Positions 1 to 8,012 of a stretch of DNA of 64,000 nt are shown one piece after another (the stretch's first letter is position 1; every line of letters starts with the position of its first letter). Made by a program: the position numbers and the translations under genes. The stretch comes from [Clostridium] ultunense DSM 10521 (GTDB lineage Bacteria; Bacillota; Clostridia; Tissierellales; Tepidimicrobiaceae). The notes under the pieces are model-generated. The model was not told the origin of the DNA. It was given only the letters and a program-made list of their open reading frames with translations, and did no database searches. The stretch spans positions 698,384 to 762,383 of the forward strand of contig NZ_AZSU01000003.1 of NCBI RefSeq assembly GCF_000511955.1. The letters are read 5' to 3'.

Positions 1-542
1 AAATTTTCTCCGCTAGGGCTAGTTAGCCCCATCATAAAAATAGTAACGATTAGTCCCATACCAAAGGAGGTACCAATATTAGTTAGTGCTGGTAATTGAT
101 ATTTTTTGAAATATCTACGAAATCTTCTGTCTTCAGCTAAAGTCAATACTGCTGGATTATCTGATAAATAGGTTGTAAATATACTTATTACACTTGCCCC
201 AGGAAGACCGTAGAGAGGCTTCATCAAAGGAGATAATAATTTATTCGCTAGTGAAATAACCCCAAATTCCGTTAAAATACTAGCTACTGCTCCTGCTATT
301 ACTGCTATGGCCATTATTTTAAATACTGTGTTCATGAGTAAATCATAGGCTGTATTTAGTAGAGTGTTTATCGCATTTATTAGCCCCATTTTACTTCCTA
401 AAATGGTAAAGAATCCAATTATTATTGCCAAGCATACAAATCCTTCTAAACCTACAGCTTTTTTTAATTTTGTATCTGCCCTAGCTTCAACACCATATTT
501 TTGACTAGCATCTACCTTATTAACATTAGATTGGTTAATCAT
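1..542 (-). CDS. Nucleoside recognition (Gate) domain membrane protein, C-terminal part cut off
   Basis: About 180 residues are visible before the window edge, so the 3' end of the gene is missing. The ATG at 542 follows an AGAGGAG ribosome binding site. After a polar start of about 30 residues come hydrophobic segments near residues 33-50 and 75-100. Between them and after them lie the loops SPLMKPLYGLPG and TYLSDNPAVLTLAED, and then a segment GTSFGMGLIVTIFMMG. This pattern fits the nucleoside-recognition/Gate family of integral membrane proteins (YjiH-like). Substrates in this family are mostly unproven, so transport is an inference. The gene is transcribed away from the lipoprotein gene at 752. 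Confidence 0.75.
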   Translation of the reverse strand, partial: MINQSNVNKVDASQKYGVEARADTKLKKAVGLEGFVCLAIIIGFFTILGSKMGLINAINTLLNTAYDLLMNTVFKIMAIAVIAGAVASILTEFGVISLANKLLSPLMKPLYGLPGASVISIFTTYLSDNPAVLTLAEDRRFRRYFKKYQLPALTNIGTSFGMGLIVTIFMMGLTSPSGEN

Positions 543-751
543 CCCTTCACACTCCTCTGTGTAATTCTTTACTAAAGCATTTTTTACAGTAAAAGATTTA
601 TTTCTTTTAATTTTATTACCATATACTATTATACATTATTATTTAACAAATGCTTATTTTTTAAATTTTTTAACAATTGATAATAATGTAACTAATTTGT
701 AGCATTTTTCTTGTATTTATATTGTATAATCATATTAAAGAGGTGAGCCTA

Positions 752-1621
752 GTGATAAATACTAAAAAGAAAATTCTTTTTTTGTTTAGTGTATTACTTG
801 TTTTATCTATGATAGTTGGTTGCAGTGCAGAAAAAAGTAAAAATACGTCTGTAGATATGGCCATATCCGATTCTGATTCTCATGAGTCCTCAGAAAAAGA
901 AGAAAGCAGTTTTAAAAATGAATCGTCTAGTCCATTGGAACCAGAAAAAGTCATCACCACAATTGATATTAGGTTTGAAACTACTGAGTTTGATAGATCT
1001 AATGATGAATTGAATAAGGTTATAGAAAAACATCAGGCTTATGTAGAGTATTCCAATATATCCTATAGTTCAAGGAATTTTCAAAATGGAGAATTTACTA
1101 TTAGGGTTCCTAAGTCTAGTATTAATAATTTCAAATCCGATTTAAAAACAATAGGAAATAAAGTTTGGGAAAGTACTAATAAACAAGATGTGACCAAACA
1201 ATATACTGATACAGAATCCAGAATGAAAGTTGTTGAAGTAAAAGAAGAAAGAATTCTTGCCCTTATGGAGAAAGCTGACAAAGTAGAGGATATTATCGCT
1301 TTAGAAAACCAGTTAAATGAAGTCATATATGAAAAAGAAAGGTTAAAATCTAGTCTAATGGATTTGGATGATAAAGTGGATTTTACTACAATCAATTTAT
1401 ATATCCAAGAAGTTGAAAAACTAACTAGCTCAACAAGTCCAGAAACTTCCTTTGGTAGAAAAGTTTTAGATGCTATTGATGAATCTTTATATTTCTTTAA
1501 AAACACTTTGGAAAAATTAGTAATTTTACTAATTTATTTATTACCCTTTATTATTATCCTTGGAATAATTGGTTTCTTAATCCATAAGGGTATGGTTAAG
1601 TATAAGAAGAGTAAAAAATAA
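752..1621 (+). CDS. DUF4349 domain lipoprotein
   Basis: A 289-residue predicted lipoprotein. The start is the GTG at 752, which has an AAAGAGGTG site 6-7 nt upstream; a longer reading from a TTG at 722 has no ribosome binding site and would overlap a TATAAT-like -10 (725-730). The N-terminus has a basic run, a hydrophobic stretch and a lipobox ending VGC. Next comes a Ser/Glu-rich linker of about 45 residues, then the DUF4349 region, which includes a helical stretch rich in Glu and Lys (about residues 140-215, likely coiled coil). One membrane segment near residues 250-275 and a short basic tail follow. The protein would be anchored on the outer face of the membrane. Its function is unknown; family members are mostly orphan lipoproteins. 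Confidence 0.85.
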   Translation: MINTKKKILFLFSVLLVLSMIVGCSAEKSKNTSVDMAISDSDSHESSEKEESSFKNESSSPLEPEKVITTIDIRFETTEFDRSNDELNKVIEKHQAYVEYSNISYSSRNFQNGEFTIRVPKSSINNFKSDLKTIGNKVWESTNKQDVTKQYTDTESRMKVVEVKEERILALMEKADKVEDIIALENQLNEVIYEKERLKSSLMDLDDKVDFTTINLYIQEVEKLTSSTSPETSFGRKVLDAIDESLYFFKNTLEKLVILLIYLLPFIIILGIIGFLIHKGMVKYKKSKK

Positions 1622-1630
1622 TTGAAACAT

Positions 1631-1669
1631 TAGCCTTAGTTTCTTTGTTTAAATTGGAGACTAAGGCTA
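1631..1669. terminator. Bidirectional terminator between convergent genes
   Basis: The hairpin arms TAGCCTTAGTTTC and GAGACTAAGGCTA are nearly perfectly complementary and flank an AT-rich loop. A short T run follows on the plus side. It lies between the plus-strand DUF4349 gene and the 3' end of the minus-strand cobalamin operon, so it probably ends both transcripts. Confidence 0.7.
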
Positions 1670-1674
1670 TTTAA

Positions 1675-1926
1675 CTACTTTCTTATCCGTCTATTCACTT
1701 CCATTATCTTTTCATTTATATAATCATATCCTTTCGGGGAATGGGGTATTAGGCAATTGGTACAGTCCTTTATTCCATTATTGTCAAAATGATTTCCTCC
1801 ACATTCTTCTAAAAAATATAATGGACAATAACAGAACATACAATTAAAATTTTCTTCATCTTTTACTTTATGACAAGGAAAATACTCACAAGCAGTATTT
1901 CTATAAAATCTATAGGAATTCTCCAT
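1675..1926 (-). CDS. Small cysteine-rich protein at the end of the cobalamin operon
   Basis: An 83-residue soluble protein with eight cysteines, including a CMFCYC cluster and a CTNC pair, plus several His and acidic residues. It fits the small Cys-rich (zf-like, PF04071) family that is often found next to or fused with corrin genes. Its ATG overlaps the cbiJ stop by one base (TAATG), so it is translationally coupled to the operon. Metal binding is likely from the Cys pattern; a role in cobalt handling or as an accessory to a Cbi enzyme is inference from position only. No signal peptide or membrane segment is seen. Confidence 0.75.
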   Translation of the reverse strand: MENSYRFYRNTACEYFPCHKVKDEENFNCMFCYCPLYFLEECGGNHFDNNGIKDCTNCLIPHSPKGYDYINEKIMEVNRRIRK

Positions 1927-2657
1927 TAGACATGCCTCCTTATTATTTTTTCTATGGAATCTAAACTATGAAAGCCACCTTCCATCTCCCTCCCTATTAT
2001 AATAGGGATTATACCTAATTCCTCACAAGCCCTTATTTTATCTAGGGTACCTCCTTCCTCTCCACTATCCTTCATTACTACATAATCTACACCATACTCT
2101 TTAAACATAGTCTTATTATACTCCACTGAGAAGGGCCCTAGGACAGCAATTATGTCCTTTAACTTTATATCATGTTTTCTACATATTTTAATACTTTCTA
2201 ATGCAGGTAGTATTCGATAAATAAATCTATTTTCTCCCCGTACTTTTTCAAAATCGCCTATATTTTTTGAACCTGTGGTGAAAAATACCGTCCCATTTAT
2301 TTTAGCAATATAATCATAGGCTTCCTCATAATTCTTCAAGTATATACCTTTAGAATTTGAGACTACTTTCTTTCTAGCATACCTAATATATCCTATATTC
2401 TTTTCTTCTGCCACCTTTTTTGCATTTTCTGTTACTACCTTTGCATAAGGGTGGGAAAGGTCTACTATTAAAGATATACAGTTTTTAGAGACAAACTCTA
2501 GCATTCCAGCATAGTCCATTCTTCCCGTATAAAACTTTAGATTTTCAATAAACTCTTCCCCACTTTCTGTTGCCACGGTAACAATATAGCTATCCAAATC
2601 CTTTATTCTATCTATAAGCCTTCTAGATTCGCTAGTACCACCAATTATCCAGATCAT
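1926..2657 (-). CDS. cbiJ: Cobalt-precorrin-6A reductase
   Basis: A 243-residue protein of the CbiJ/CobK family, which reduces cobalt-precorrin-6A to cobalt-precorrin-6B with a pyridine nucleotide. The N-terminus IWIIGGTSESRRL is the typical nucleotide-binding start of the family. Further family features are DLSHPYAKVVTENAK (about residues 65-80) and the FTTGSKN motif around residue 126. Length is normal. The start codon overlaps the cbiH stop by 4 bp, and the gene sits in the usual cbi order downstream of cbiH. Confidence 0.92.
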   Translation of the reverse strand: MIWIIGGTSESRRLIDRIKDLDSYIVTVATESGEEFIENLKFYTGRMDYAGMLEFVSKNCISLIVDLSHPYAKVVTENAKKVAEEKNIGYIRYARKKVVSNSKGIYLKNYEEAYDYIAKINGTVFFTTGSKNIGDFEKVRGENRFIYRILPALESIKICRKHDIKLKDIIAVLGPFSVEYNKTMFKEYGVDYVVMKDSGEEGGTLDKIRACEELGIIPIIIGREMEGGFHSLDSIEKIIRRHV

Positions 2658-3376
2658 CTTATATGGTACCCCCTTGGAGTTATCATCTGGTCATCTTTTA
2701 CATAGGTATTACTATTCCCTATTATTAATATACTTAGCATGTCCACCTTTTCATAAGAAATGTTTACTAAGGTAGTTAAGATTATTTCTGTATTTCCACG
2801 ACCAGAATTCTTTACTATCCCCACCGGTGTGTCCCCTTCTTTATATTTAAGCATTATTTCTACGGCTTTTTCTAAATGGTCCTTCCTCCCCTTACTTCTA
2901 GGGTTGTAAATAGCTATTACAAAATCCCCTTCTGCTGCCTTTTCAATCCTTTTCTCGATTACTTCCCAAGGAGTTAATAAATCACTAAGGCTAATGGAGG
3001 CAAAATCATGCATAATGGGTGAACCTAATTCACTGGCTGCAGAAAAAGCAGCCGTAACTCCTGGAATTATTTCTACTTCTATATCCTCTTTCAATTCTAA
3101 TATTGGCCCAGCCATACCATAAAGTCCAGCATCTCCTGTTGAAATTATAGCGGTGTTTTTTCCTTCTTTTACTTTTTTTATTGCTAATTTACACCTTTCT
3201 ATTTCCCCTTTCATCCCTGTAGAATAAATTTCCTTTCCTTTTACCAAATTGCCCAGATAGTCTATATACGGGGTATAGCCTACAATAATATCAGATTTTT
3301 TTATAGTTTCTATGGCCTTCAATGTCATATGCTCTCTACCTCCAGGCCCTATACCGATTACATATAGTTTAGCCAT
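2654..3376 (-). CDS. cbiH: Cobalt-factor III methyltransferase (C17, ring contraction)
   Basis: A 240-residue SAM-dependent tetrapyrrole methyltransferase. CbiH methylates C17 and drives ring contraction in the anaerobic pathway. Seen in the sequence: the GIGPGGREHMT start, the ISTGDAGLYGMA motif and the SAM-binding region EIIPGVTAAFSAASELGSP, followed by HDFASISLSDLLTPW, which is diagnostic for the CbiH/CobJ subfamily. It has an AAAGGAGG ribosome binding site, lies 1 bp after cbiG and overlaps cbiJ by 4 bp. Length is that of a simple CbiH without fused domains. Confidence 0.93.
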   Translation of the reverse strand: MAKLYVIGIGPGGREHMTLKAIETIKKSDIIVGYTPYIDYLGNLVKGKEIYSTGMKGEIERCKLAIKKVKEGKNTAIISTGDAGLYGMAGPILELKEDIEVEIIPGVTAAFSAASELGSPIMHDFASISLSDLLTPWEVIEKRIEKAAEGDFVIAIYNPRSKGRKDHLEKAVEIMLKYKEGDTPVGIVKNSGRGNTEIILTTLVNISYEKVDMLSILIIGNSNTYVKDDQMITPRGYHIR

Positions 3377-3377
3377 C

Positions 3378-4391
3378 TTATACCTCCTTTGCTACGGATA
3401 TGGTTATTCCATCTATTTTAATTTTCCCAGTTAACATCTTCCCTCCTAGTAGATAGGCAGAAGGTTCTGATACAGAATATACTCCTATTGTTTTCTTTAC
3501 AAATTGGGATTTTGGAAATTGATCTTCTACCTTTTTTATCTCCTCTAAGGTAAATATTTTCAAGGGACAATTGAAATGATTGCAAGCCTCTATTATACCT
3601 ATTTCATCCTTTTTCACTTCTATGGTTCCTATAGCTTTAATTCCCTTAGAAGATAAATTTAATTGAGTTAGTATATTTTCAATGGCTTCTATTATCCTTT
3701 TACCTTCCATACCCCTTCTACACCCTATACCTATATTGATATTCTTAGGTATTAATCTACAGTGTTTTTCATAGGGAATGTCTATCCTTTTTTGAGAACT
3801 TACTATAGTAACTCCTTGAATAGAATGGTCTATATCCTGAAAATTATCTAGTATTTTTAGATTGTCATATTTTATAATTTCCTTCAATTCGGAATAAAAC
3901 CCTATTTTATTTTTATTTACCATCATGGCAGTAATATCCTTTACTGCCCCCATATCTTCCATATGGTAATTATTTTTCATAGCAAATAGATCTATAGATT
4001 CTATGCCTCTGTTATCCGAGGCAGTGGTAATAACAGGAATAGCTCCTATAATATCCCCTACCCATTGGGCCAATCTATTTGCACCACCAATATGGCCTGA
4101 CAATAGACTAATGGAAAAATTACCTCCATCATCTACCACAACTACAGCAGGATCTAAAGTTTTATTAATAATATAAGGATTCATGAACCTAACAGCAATT
4201 CCTGTAGCAGATATGAAAATGAGTCCATCATATTCCTTTACGAAATAATCCATTCTAGTCTTTATGCCTCCATGAATTTCATCGTTAATAAAATGGTGGA
4301 CAATATATTTATTATTTTTAGAGCTTGCTTTAACTAGTTTTTCACCTATTTCTTTTCCCTGTTGGGTAAAGGAAATACAGGCAATTTTCAT
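3378..4391 (-). CDS. cbiG: Cobalt-precorrin-5A hydrolase
   Basis: A 337-residue CbiG, which opens the delta-lactone of cobalt-precorrin-5A and releases the C2 unit as acetaldehyde. The N-terminal half carries SATGIAVRFMNPYI and LLSGHIGGANRLA, typical of the CbiG N-terminal domain. The C-terminal domain starts near residue 215 with INIGIGCRRG and ends with SEPSAYLLGGKM. Length matches the stand-alone family. It overlaps cbiF by 4 bp. Confidence 0.93.
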   Translation of the reverse strand: MKIACISFTQQGKEIGEKLVKASSKNNKYIVHHFINDEIHGGIKTRMDYFVKEYDGLIFISATGIAVRFMNPYIINKTLDPAVVVVDDGGNFSISLLSGHIGGANRLAQWVGDIIGAIPVITTASDNRGIESIDLFAMKNNYHMEDMGAVKDITAMMVNKNKIGFYSELKEIIKYDNLKILDNFQDIDHSIQGVTIVSSQKRIDIPYEKHCRLIPKNINIGIGCRRGMEGKRIIEAIENILTQLNLSSKGIKAIGTIEVKKDEIGIIEACNHFNCPLKIFTLEEIKKVEDQFPKSQFVKKTIGVYSVSEPSAYLLGGKMLTGKIKIDGITISVAKEV

Positions 4392-5143
4392 TTAGAAGCC
4401 TCCCTATATTCATGGGAAAAGAATGGGTCATATAGTTTAGACCTTTCGTATTCTCCTTTTATAAAATCCCCTACTAATATCTGGGCGGTTTTAGTAATTC
4501 CTGCCTGTTCTACCTTTTCTTCTATATCCTTTAAAGTACCCATTATTATCTTTTCATCATCCCAAGTTGCCTTATATACTACAGCTACTGGTACATCTTC
4601 CCTACCATAACCTTTATTTAACTTTTTAACTACCCTATCCATATCCTTTACTGATAGGAATAAGGCCATTGAGGCTTTATGTTTAGCTAATAGCTCTAAA
4701 TCCTCTTCTTCTGGCACTGGAGTTCGCCCTTCTATTCTGGTTAATATAACTGTTTGGGTTACATTAGGCAATGTAAACTCTTTTTTTATGGCAGAACAGG
4801 CAGCAGTAAAGGAGCTAACACCAGGGATAACTTCGTACTCTATGCCCATTTCATCTAATAAATCCATCTGTTCTCTTATTGCGCCATAAATAGTTGGATC
4901 TCCTGTATGTAACCTTACTACTTTCAACCCTTCCTTTACTGCCTTCTCCATCTTATCCACTATTTCTTCTAAGGTCATGGAAGCGCTATTATATATCTTA
5001 CAAGAATCTCTACAAAATTTTAAATGATCCTTTGACACTAGGCTTCCAGCGTATATGACCATATCTGCCTTTTCTAATAACTGTCTTCCTTTAATGGTTA
5101 TTAAATCCACATCTCCAGGGCCTGCTCCTACAAAACTAATCAT
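4388..5143 (-). CDS. cbiF: Cobalt-precorrin-4 C11-methyltransferase
   Basis: A 251-residue tetrapyrrole methyltransferase. The start ISFVGAGPGDVDLITIKG, the LHTGDPTIYGAIREQ motif and the EVIPGVSSFTAACSAI region are typical of CbiF/CobM, which adds the C11 methyl group of the corrin ring. A GGAGGAGG ribosome binding site precedes the ATG. About 40 bp separate it from cbiT upstream in the operon, the largest gap inside the cbi core, and it overlaps cbiG. Confidence 0.94.
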   Translation of the reverse strand: MISFVGAGPGDVDLITIKGRQLLEKADMVIYAGSLVSKDHLKFCRDSCKIYNSASMTLEEIVDKMEKAVKEGLKVVRLHTGDPTIYGAIREQMDLLDEMGIEYEVIPGVSSFTAACSAIKKEFTLPNVTQTVILTRIEGRTPVPEEEDLELLAKHKASMALFLSVKDMDRVVKKLNKGYGREDVPVAVVYKATWDDEKIIMGTLKDIEEKVEQAGITKTAQILVGDFIKGEYERSKLYDPFFSHEYREASK

Positions 5144-5182
5144 TAGATTTCCTCCTCCCTAAAATATAAACATATAGCCTTT

Positions 5183-5731
5183 TCATCTTTTCACTCCCTT
5201 TGCTATAAATATAGGATTATTCCCCCTCATAAGCCCTATCTTGTCCATATAAGAAGACTGGATTAATTGGACATCAACATCTGTGTATTCATAGGCCTTT
5301 AATAATTGGAGAAAATGGTTTAAATTGTTTAGAGTGATAAAATTGCCACATAATATGCCTTTTGGTTCCATATGGTCATTTAGATATTCAAATATTTCCT
5401 TTAACTTACCACCACTACCTCCTAGGAAACATTTATTAAATTTGATATCTGGTAGAACCTCTGGTGCTTCTCCCTCTATTACATCTATAGTTACATTAAA
5501 TTTAGACTTGTTTTTATTTATAATATCTATCCCCTCTTGATTTTTTTCAATTGCCCAAACTTCAGCCCCTTGTAGGCTAGCTTCTATAGATATGCTTCCT
5601 GTACCAGCGCCTATGTCCAATAACTTGTCCCCTTCTTCTATGGATAAGTAGGCCATAGTTAGTATTCTTATATTGAATTTGGTCATGGGAACCTTTCCCC
5701 GTATAAATTCTTCATCTCTAATCCATTTCAT
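5183..5731 (-). CDS. cbiT: Cobalt-precorrin-6B C15-methyltransferase (decarboxylating)
   Basis: A 182-residue class I SAM methyltransferase. CbiT methylates C15 and decarboxylates the C12 acetate chain, working with CbiE. Visible motifs: IRDEEFIRGKVPMTK at the start, the SAM loop LLDIGAGTGSISIEA (about residues 36-50) and the CbiT signature FLGGSGGKL. It overlaps the 3' end of cbiE by 14 bp, so the pair is tightly coupled, equivalent to the fused CobL of aerobes. Confidence 0.93.
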   Translation of the reverse strand: MKWIRDEEFIRGKVPMTKFNIRILTMAYLSIEEGDKLLDIGAGTGSISIEASLQGAEVWAIEKNQEGIDIINKNKSKFNVTIDVIEGEAPEVLPDIKFNKCFLGGSGGKLKEIFEYLNDHMEPKGILCGNFITLNNLNHFLQLLKAYEYTDVDVQLIQSSYMDKIGLMRGNNPIFIAKGVKR

Positions 5732-6308
5732 TTTCTATCACCACCACAGCTAAAGGAGTAATATCATCTATTTTTTTACCTATCTCTGCCTTTATTATCC
5801 TTTCATCTTCATAGGAAAGATTGAAACCTACATATATCCTGCCTTTAACTCCCATTTCATATAGGCTTTTAGAGATAAGTGAAGGGGTATTGTCTTTATC
5901 CGTAAGGATTATAGATAATTTATAATTCTTTACACTTTCTAGCTTTCCTTTTCTTCCATGTAAAGAAAGAAAATTTGCTCCTTGCCAGGTAATACCTAAT
6001 TTTGCCATCATATATTGAAAGGAGGATAGCCCAGGCAATATCTTTTCAATCTTTATATTCTCCCTTTTAAGGTATTCAACAATTCCATAAAAACAAGGGT
6101 CTCCTGAAGCTAATATTAGAATATCTTCATATTCTTCTAGAAGTTTATCTATATGAGCAATTTTTTCTATTCTTATAAAATCCTTCCTAATATGGCCTAA
6201 AGAATTGGAAACCCTGCCAAAGGCTACTACTTTTTCAAAATTTTCTATGGCATCCTTTACCTCCCTAGTTAAAAATCTAGGATTTCCTGGACCTATACCA
6301 GCTACCAC
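5718..6308 (-). CDS. cbiE: Cobalt-precorrin-7 C5-methyltransferase
   Basis: A 196-residue tetrapyrrole methyltransferase of the CbiE type, responsible for C5 methylation. The start VAGIGPGNPRFLT, the LASGDPCFYGIVEYL motif and KILPGLSSFQYMMAKLG are typical. It is read just before cbiT with a 14-bp overlap, and its start touches the cbiD stop. Length is normal for a CbiE not fused to CbiT. Confidence 0.93.
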   Translation of the reverse strand: MVAGIGPGNPRFLTREVKDAIENFEKVVAFGRVSNSLGHIRKDFIRIEKIAHIDKLLEEYEDILILASGDPCFYGIVEYLKRENIKIEKILPGLSSFQYMMAKLGITWQGANFLSLHGRKGKLESVKNYKLSIILTDKDNTPSLISKSLYEMGVKGRIYVGFNLSYEDERIIKAEIGKKIDDITPLAVVVIENEMD

Positions 6309-7384
6309 TACCCCATATGAACACCCCTTTCCATGGAATAGATAATTACCTTAACTGGATAATCTTCATCCTTCAAATATTTTTTAACCCTTTCTTCTGC
6401 TCCTTTTTCCATATCCTTTACAATATTCCCGTATCCTGCTTCAATACAAAGATTTAATCCTTCCTCTGCTGTTAAACAATTATTTATCTCTTCTAACAAT
6501 GATTTAGATACTCCTTTTAAAGATAGATAATAAATAAAAGCTTCCATCCGTGCATCAGATATATTACTATGGGTATTAAATATACCTATGGATAGTTTAG
6601 CAAATTTACCAATATGGCCTACTAAAGTCATAGATTTAAATCCTTTATTGTATATATAGAGAATACTGTCTCCAATAAAATTGGAGATCTTCACTATACC
6701 ACCTTTTAAATCTAGAGATTTTGCTAATTTCTCTCCATAATTTCCTGGTACTAAGATTATATTTTCCTTACCATATCTATCTTCTATAGCATCTACTTCC
6801 ATATATATGGTCTTTATTAAAGCCTCCTGGGACATAGGATAAACTATGCCTTTAGTTCCTATAATAGATATACCGCCTTTAATTCCAATATTCTCATTGT
6901 AAGTTTTTTTACTAATCTCTTCTCCATTAGGAGCATAGATTAATACATTATATCCTTTAATGGATACCTTTCTTATTTCCTTTTTTATCATCTCTTTGGG
7001 TACAGGGTTTATGGCAGCTTCTCCAATCTCTCCAAACAAACCCTTTCTATTTATCCTCCCAATGCCTATTCCTCCGTCTATGACTATTTTTTCATCTTCC
7101 CTCTTTTCTACTTGGGCATATATTGCCATTCCATCGGTTACATCTGGATCATCGCCCCCATCTTTAATTACGGAACAGGAGGCTTTGTTTCCTTCTTTCT
7201 TTGGATTATTTATTTCAAGTTTCAGCCTTACCCCGGCTGGAGTATCTATTACCACATAGTTTGGAATTTCTCCAGTTTCCAACATAAGAACTGCTGCTTT
7301 AGTAGCTGCTGTAGCACAGGAACCAGTTGTATATCCACATCTTAATGGTTTCCCATCTTTTATCACATACATATCCAATTTCAT
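6308..7384 (-). CDS. cbiD: Cobalt-precorrin-5B C1-methyltransferase
   Basis: A 358-residue CbiD, which methylates C1 of cobalt-precorrin-5B. Family hallmarks near the start are LRCGYTTGSCATAATKAA and DGGDDPDVTDG, followed by GIGIGRINRKGL and NPVPKEMI. Later motifs are LVPGNYGE and LVGHIGKFAKLS. Length is usual. It overlaps cbiC by 4 bp and cbiE by one base. Confidence 0.95.
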   Translation of the reverse strand: MKLDMYVIKDGKPLRCGYTTGSCATAATKAAVLMLETGEIPNYVVIDTPAGVRLKLEINNPKKEGNKASCSVIKDGGDDPDVTDGMAIYAQVEKREDEKIVIDGGIGIGRINRKGLFGEIGEAAINPVPKEMIKKEIRKVSIKGYNVLIYAPNGEEISKKTYNENIGIKGGISIIGTKGIVYPMSQEALIKTIYMEVDAIEDRYGKENIILVPGNYGEKLAKSLDLKGGIVKISNFIGDSILYIYNKGFKSMTLVGHIGKFAKLSIGIFNTHSNISDARMEAFIYYLSLKGVSKSLLEEINNCLTAEEGLNLCIEAGYGNIVKDMEKGAEERVKKYLKDEDYPVKVIIYSMERGVHMG

Positions 7385-8001
7385 CTTCCTACCACCATAT
7401 ACAATAGGGCGTTAACAATAGAGGCTGCAACGTTACTACCGCCTTTAGTGCCTATTGTAGATATGGAAGGAATATGAAATTCCCTTAAGTATTCTTTAGA
7501 TTCCTTGGCACCAACAAAGCCTACTGGAACCCCTATGATAAATCTAGGATTAACTCTACTTTCCTTTACTAATTCCAATAGCCTAAATAAGGCAGTAGGT
7601 GCATTTCCTATGACGAACATATCTATTCCCTCTTCTATAGCTAAATCTATAGCTGCCGCCGAACGAGTAGTATTTAACCCTTCAGACAGAGCATAGGCCC
7701 TTTCATCATCGATTAAATATTTTAATTTACACCGAGTTTTTGATAGGGCTTTTTTATTTATTCCCATATAGGTCATTTTAGTGTCGGTAAAAATAACGCC
7801 TCCTTTTTTTATACTATCCACTGCCTCTTCAACAAAATTTCCTTTAAAGGATATAATATTTCTATATTCAAAATCTCCTGTTGTATGGATCATCCTCTTT
7901 GCAATTACCTTTTCTTTGTCAGTAAAAGATGTATCCCCCATTACTTCCTCTATAATATCCATACTTTTGTTCTCTATTTCCATTGGATTCTTAATATACA
8001 T
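7381..8001 (-). CDS. cbiC: Cobalt-precorrin-8 methylmutase
   Basis: A 206-residue CbiC, which moves the methyl group from C11 to C12 to give cobyrinate. Motifs: KRMIHTTGDFEY, with the conserved His used in the 1,5-shift, TDTKMTYMGI, GNAPTALFRLLEL and GVPVGFVGAKESK. A 4-bp overlap joins it to cbiD, and it lies 11 bp after cbiA, which uses its product. Confidence 0.95.
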   Translation of the reverse strand: MYIKNPMEIENKSMDIIEEVMGDTSFTDKEKVIAKRMIHTTGDFEYRNIISFKGNFVEEAVDSIKKGGVIFTDTKMTYMGINKKALSKTRCKLKYLIDDERAYALSEGLNTTRSAAAIDLAIEEGIDMFVIGNAPTALFRLLELVKESRVNPRFIIGVPVGFVGAKESKEYLREFHIPSISTIGTKGGSNVAASIVNALLYMVVGR

Positions 8002-8012
8002 GATTTCCCTCC

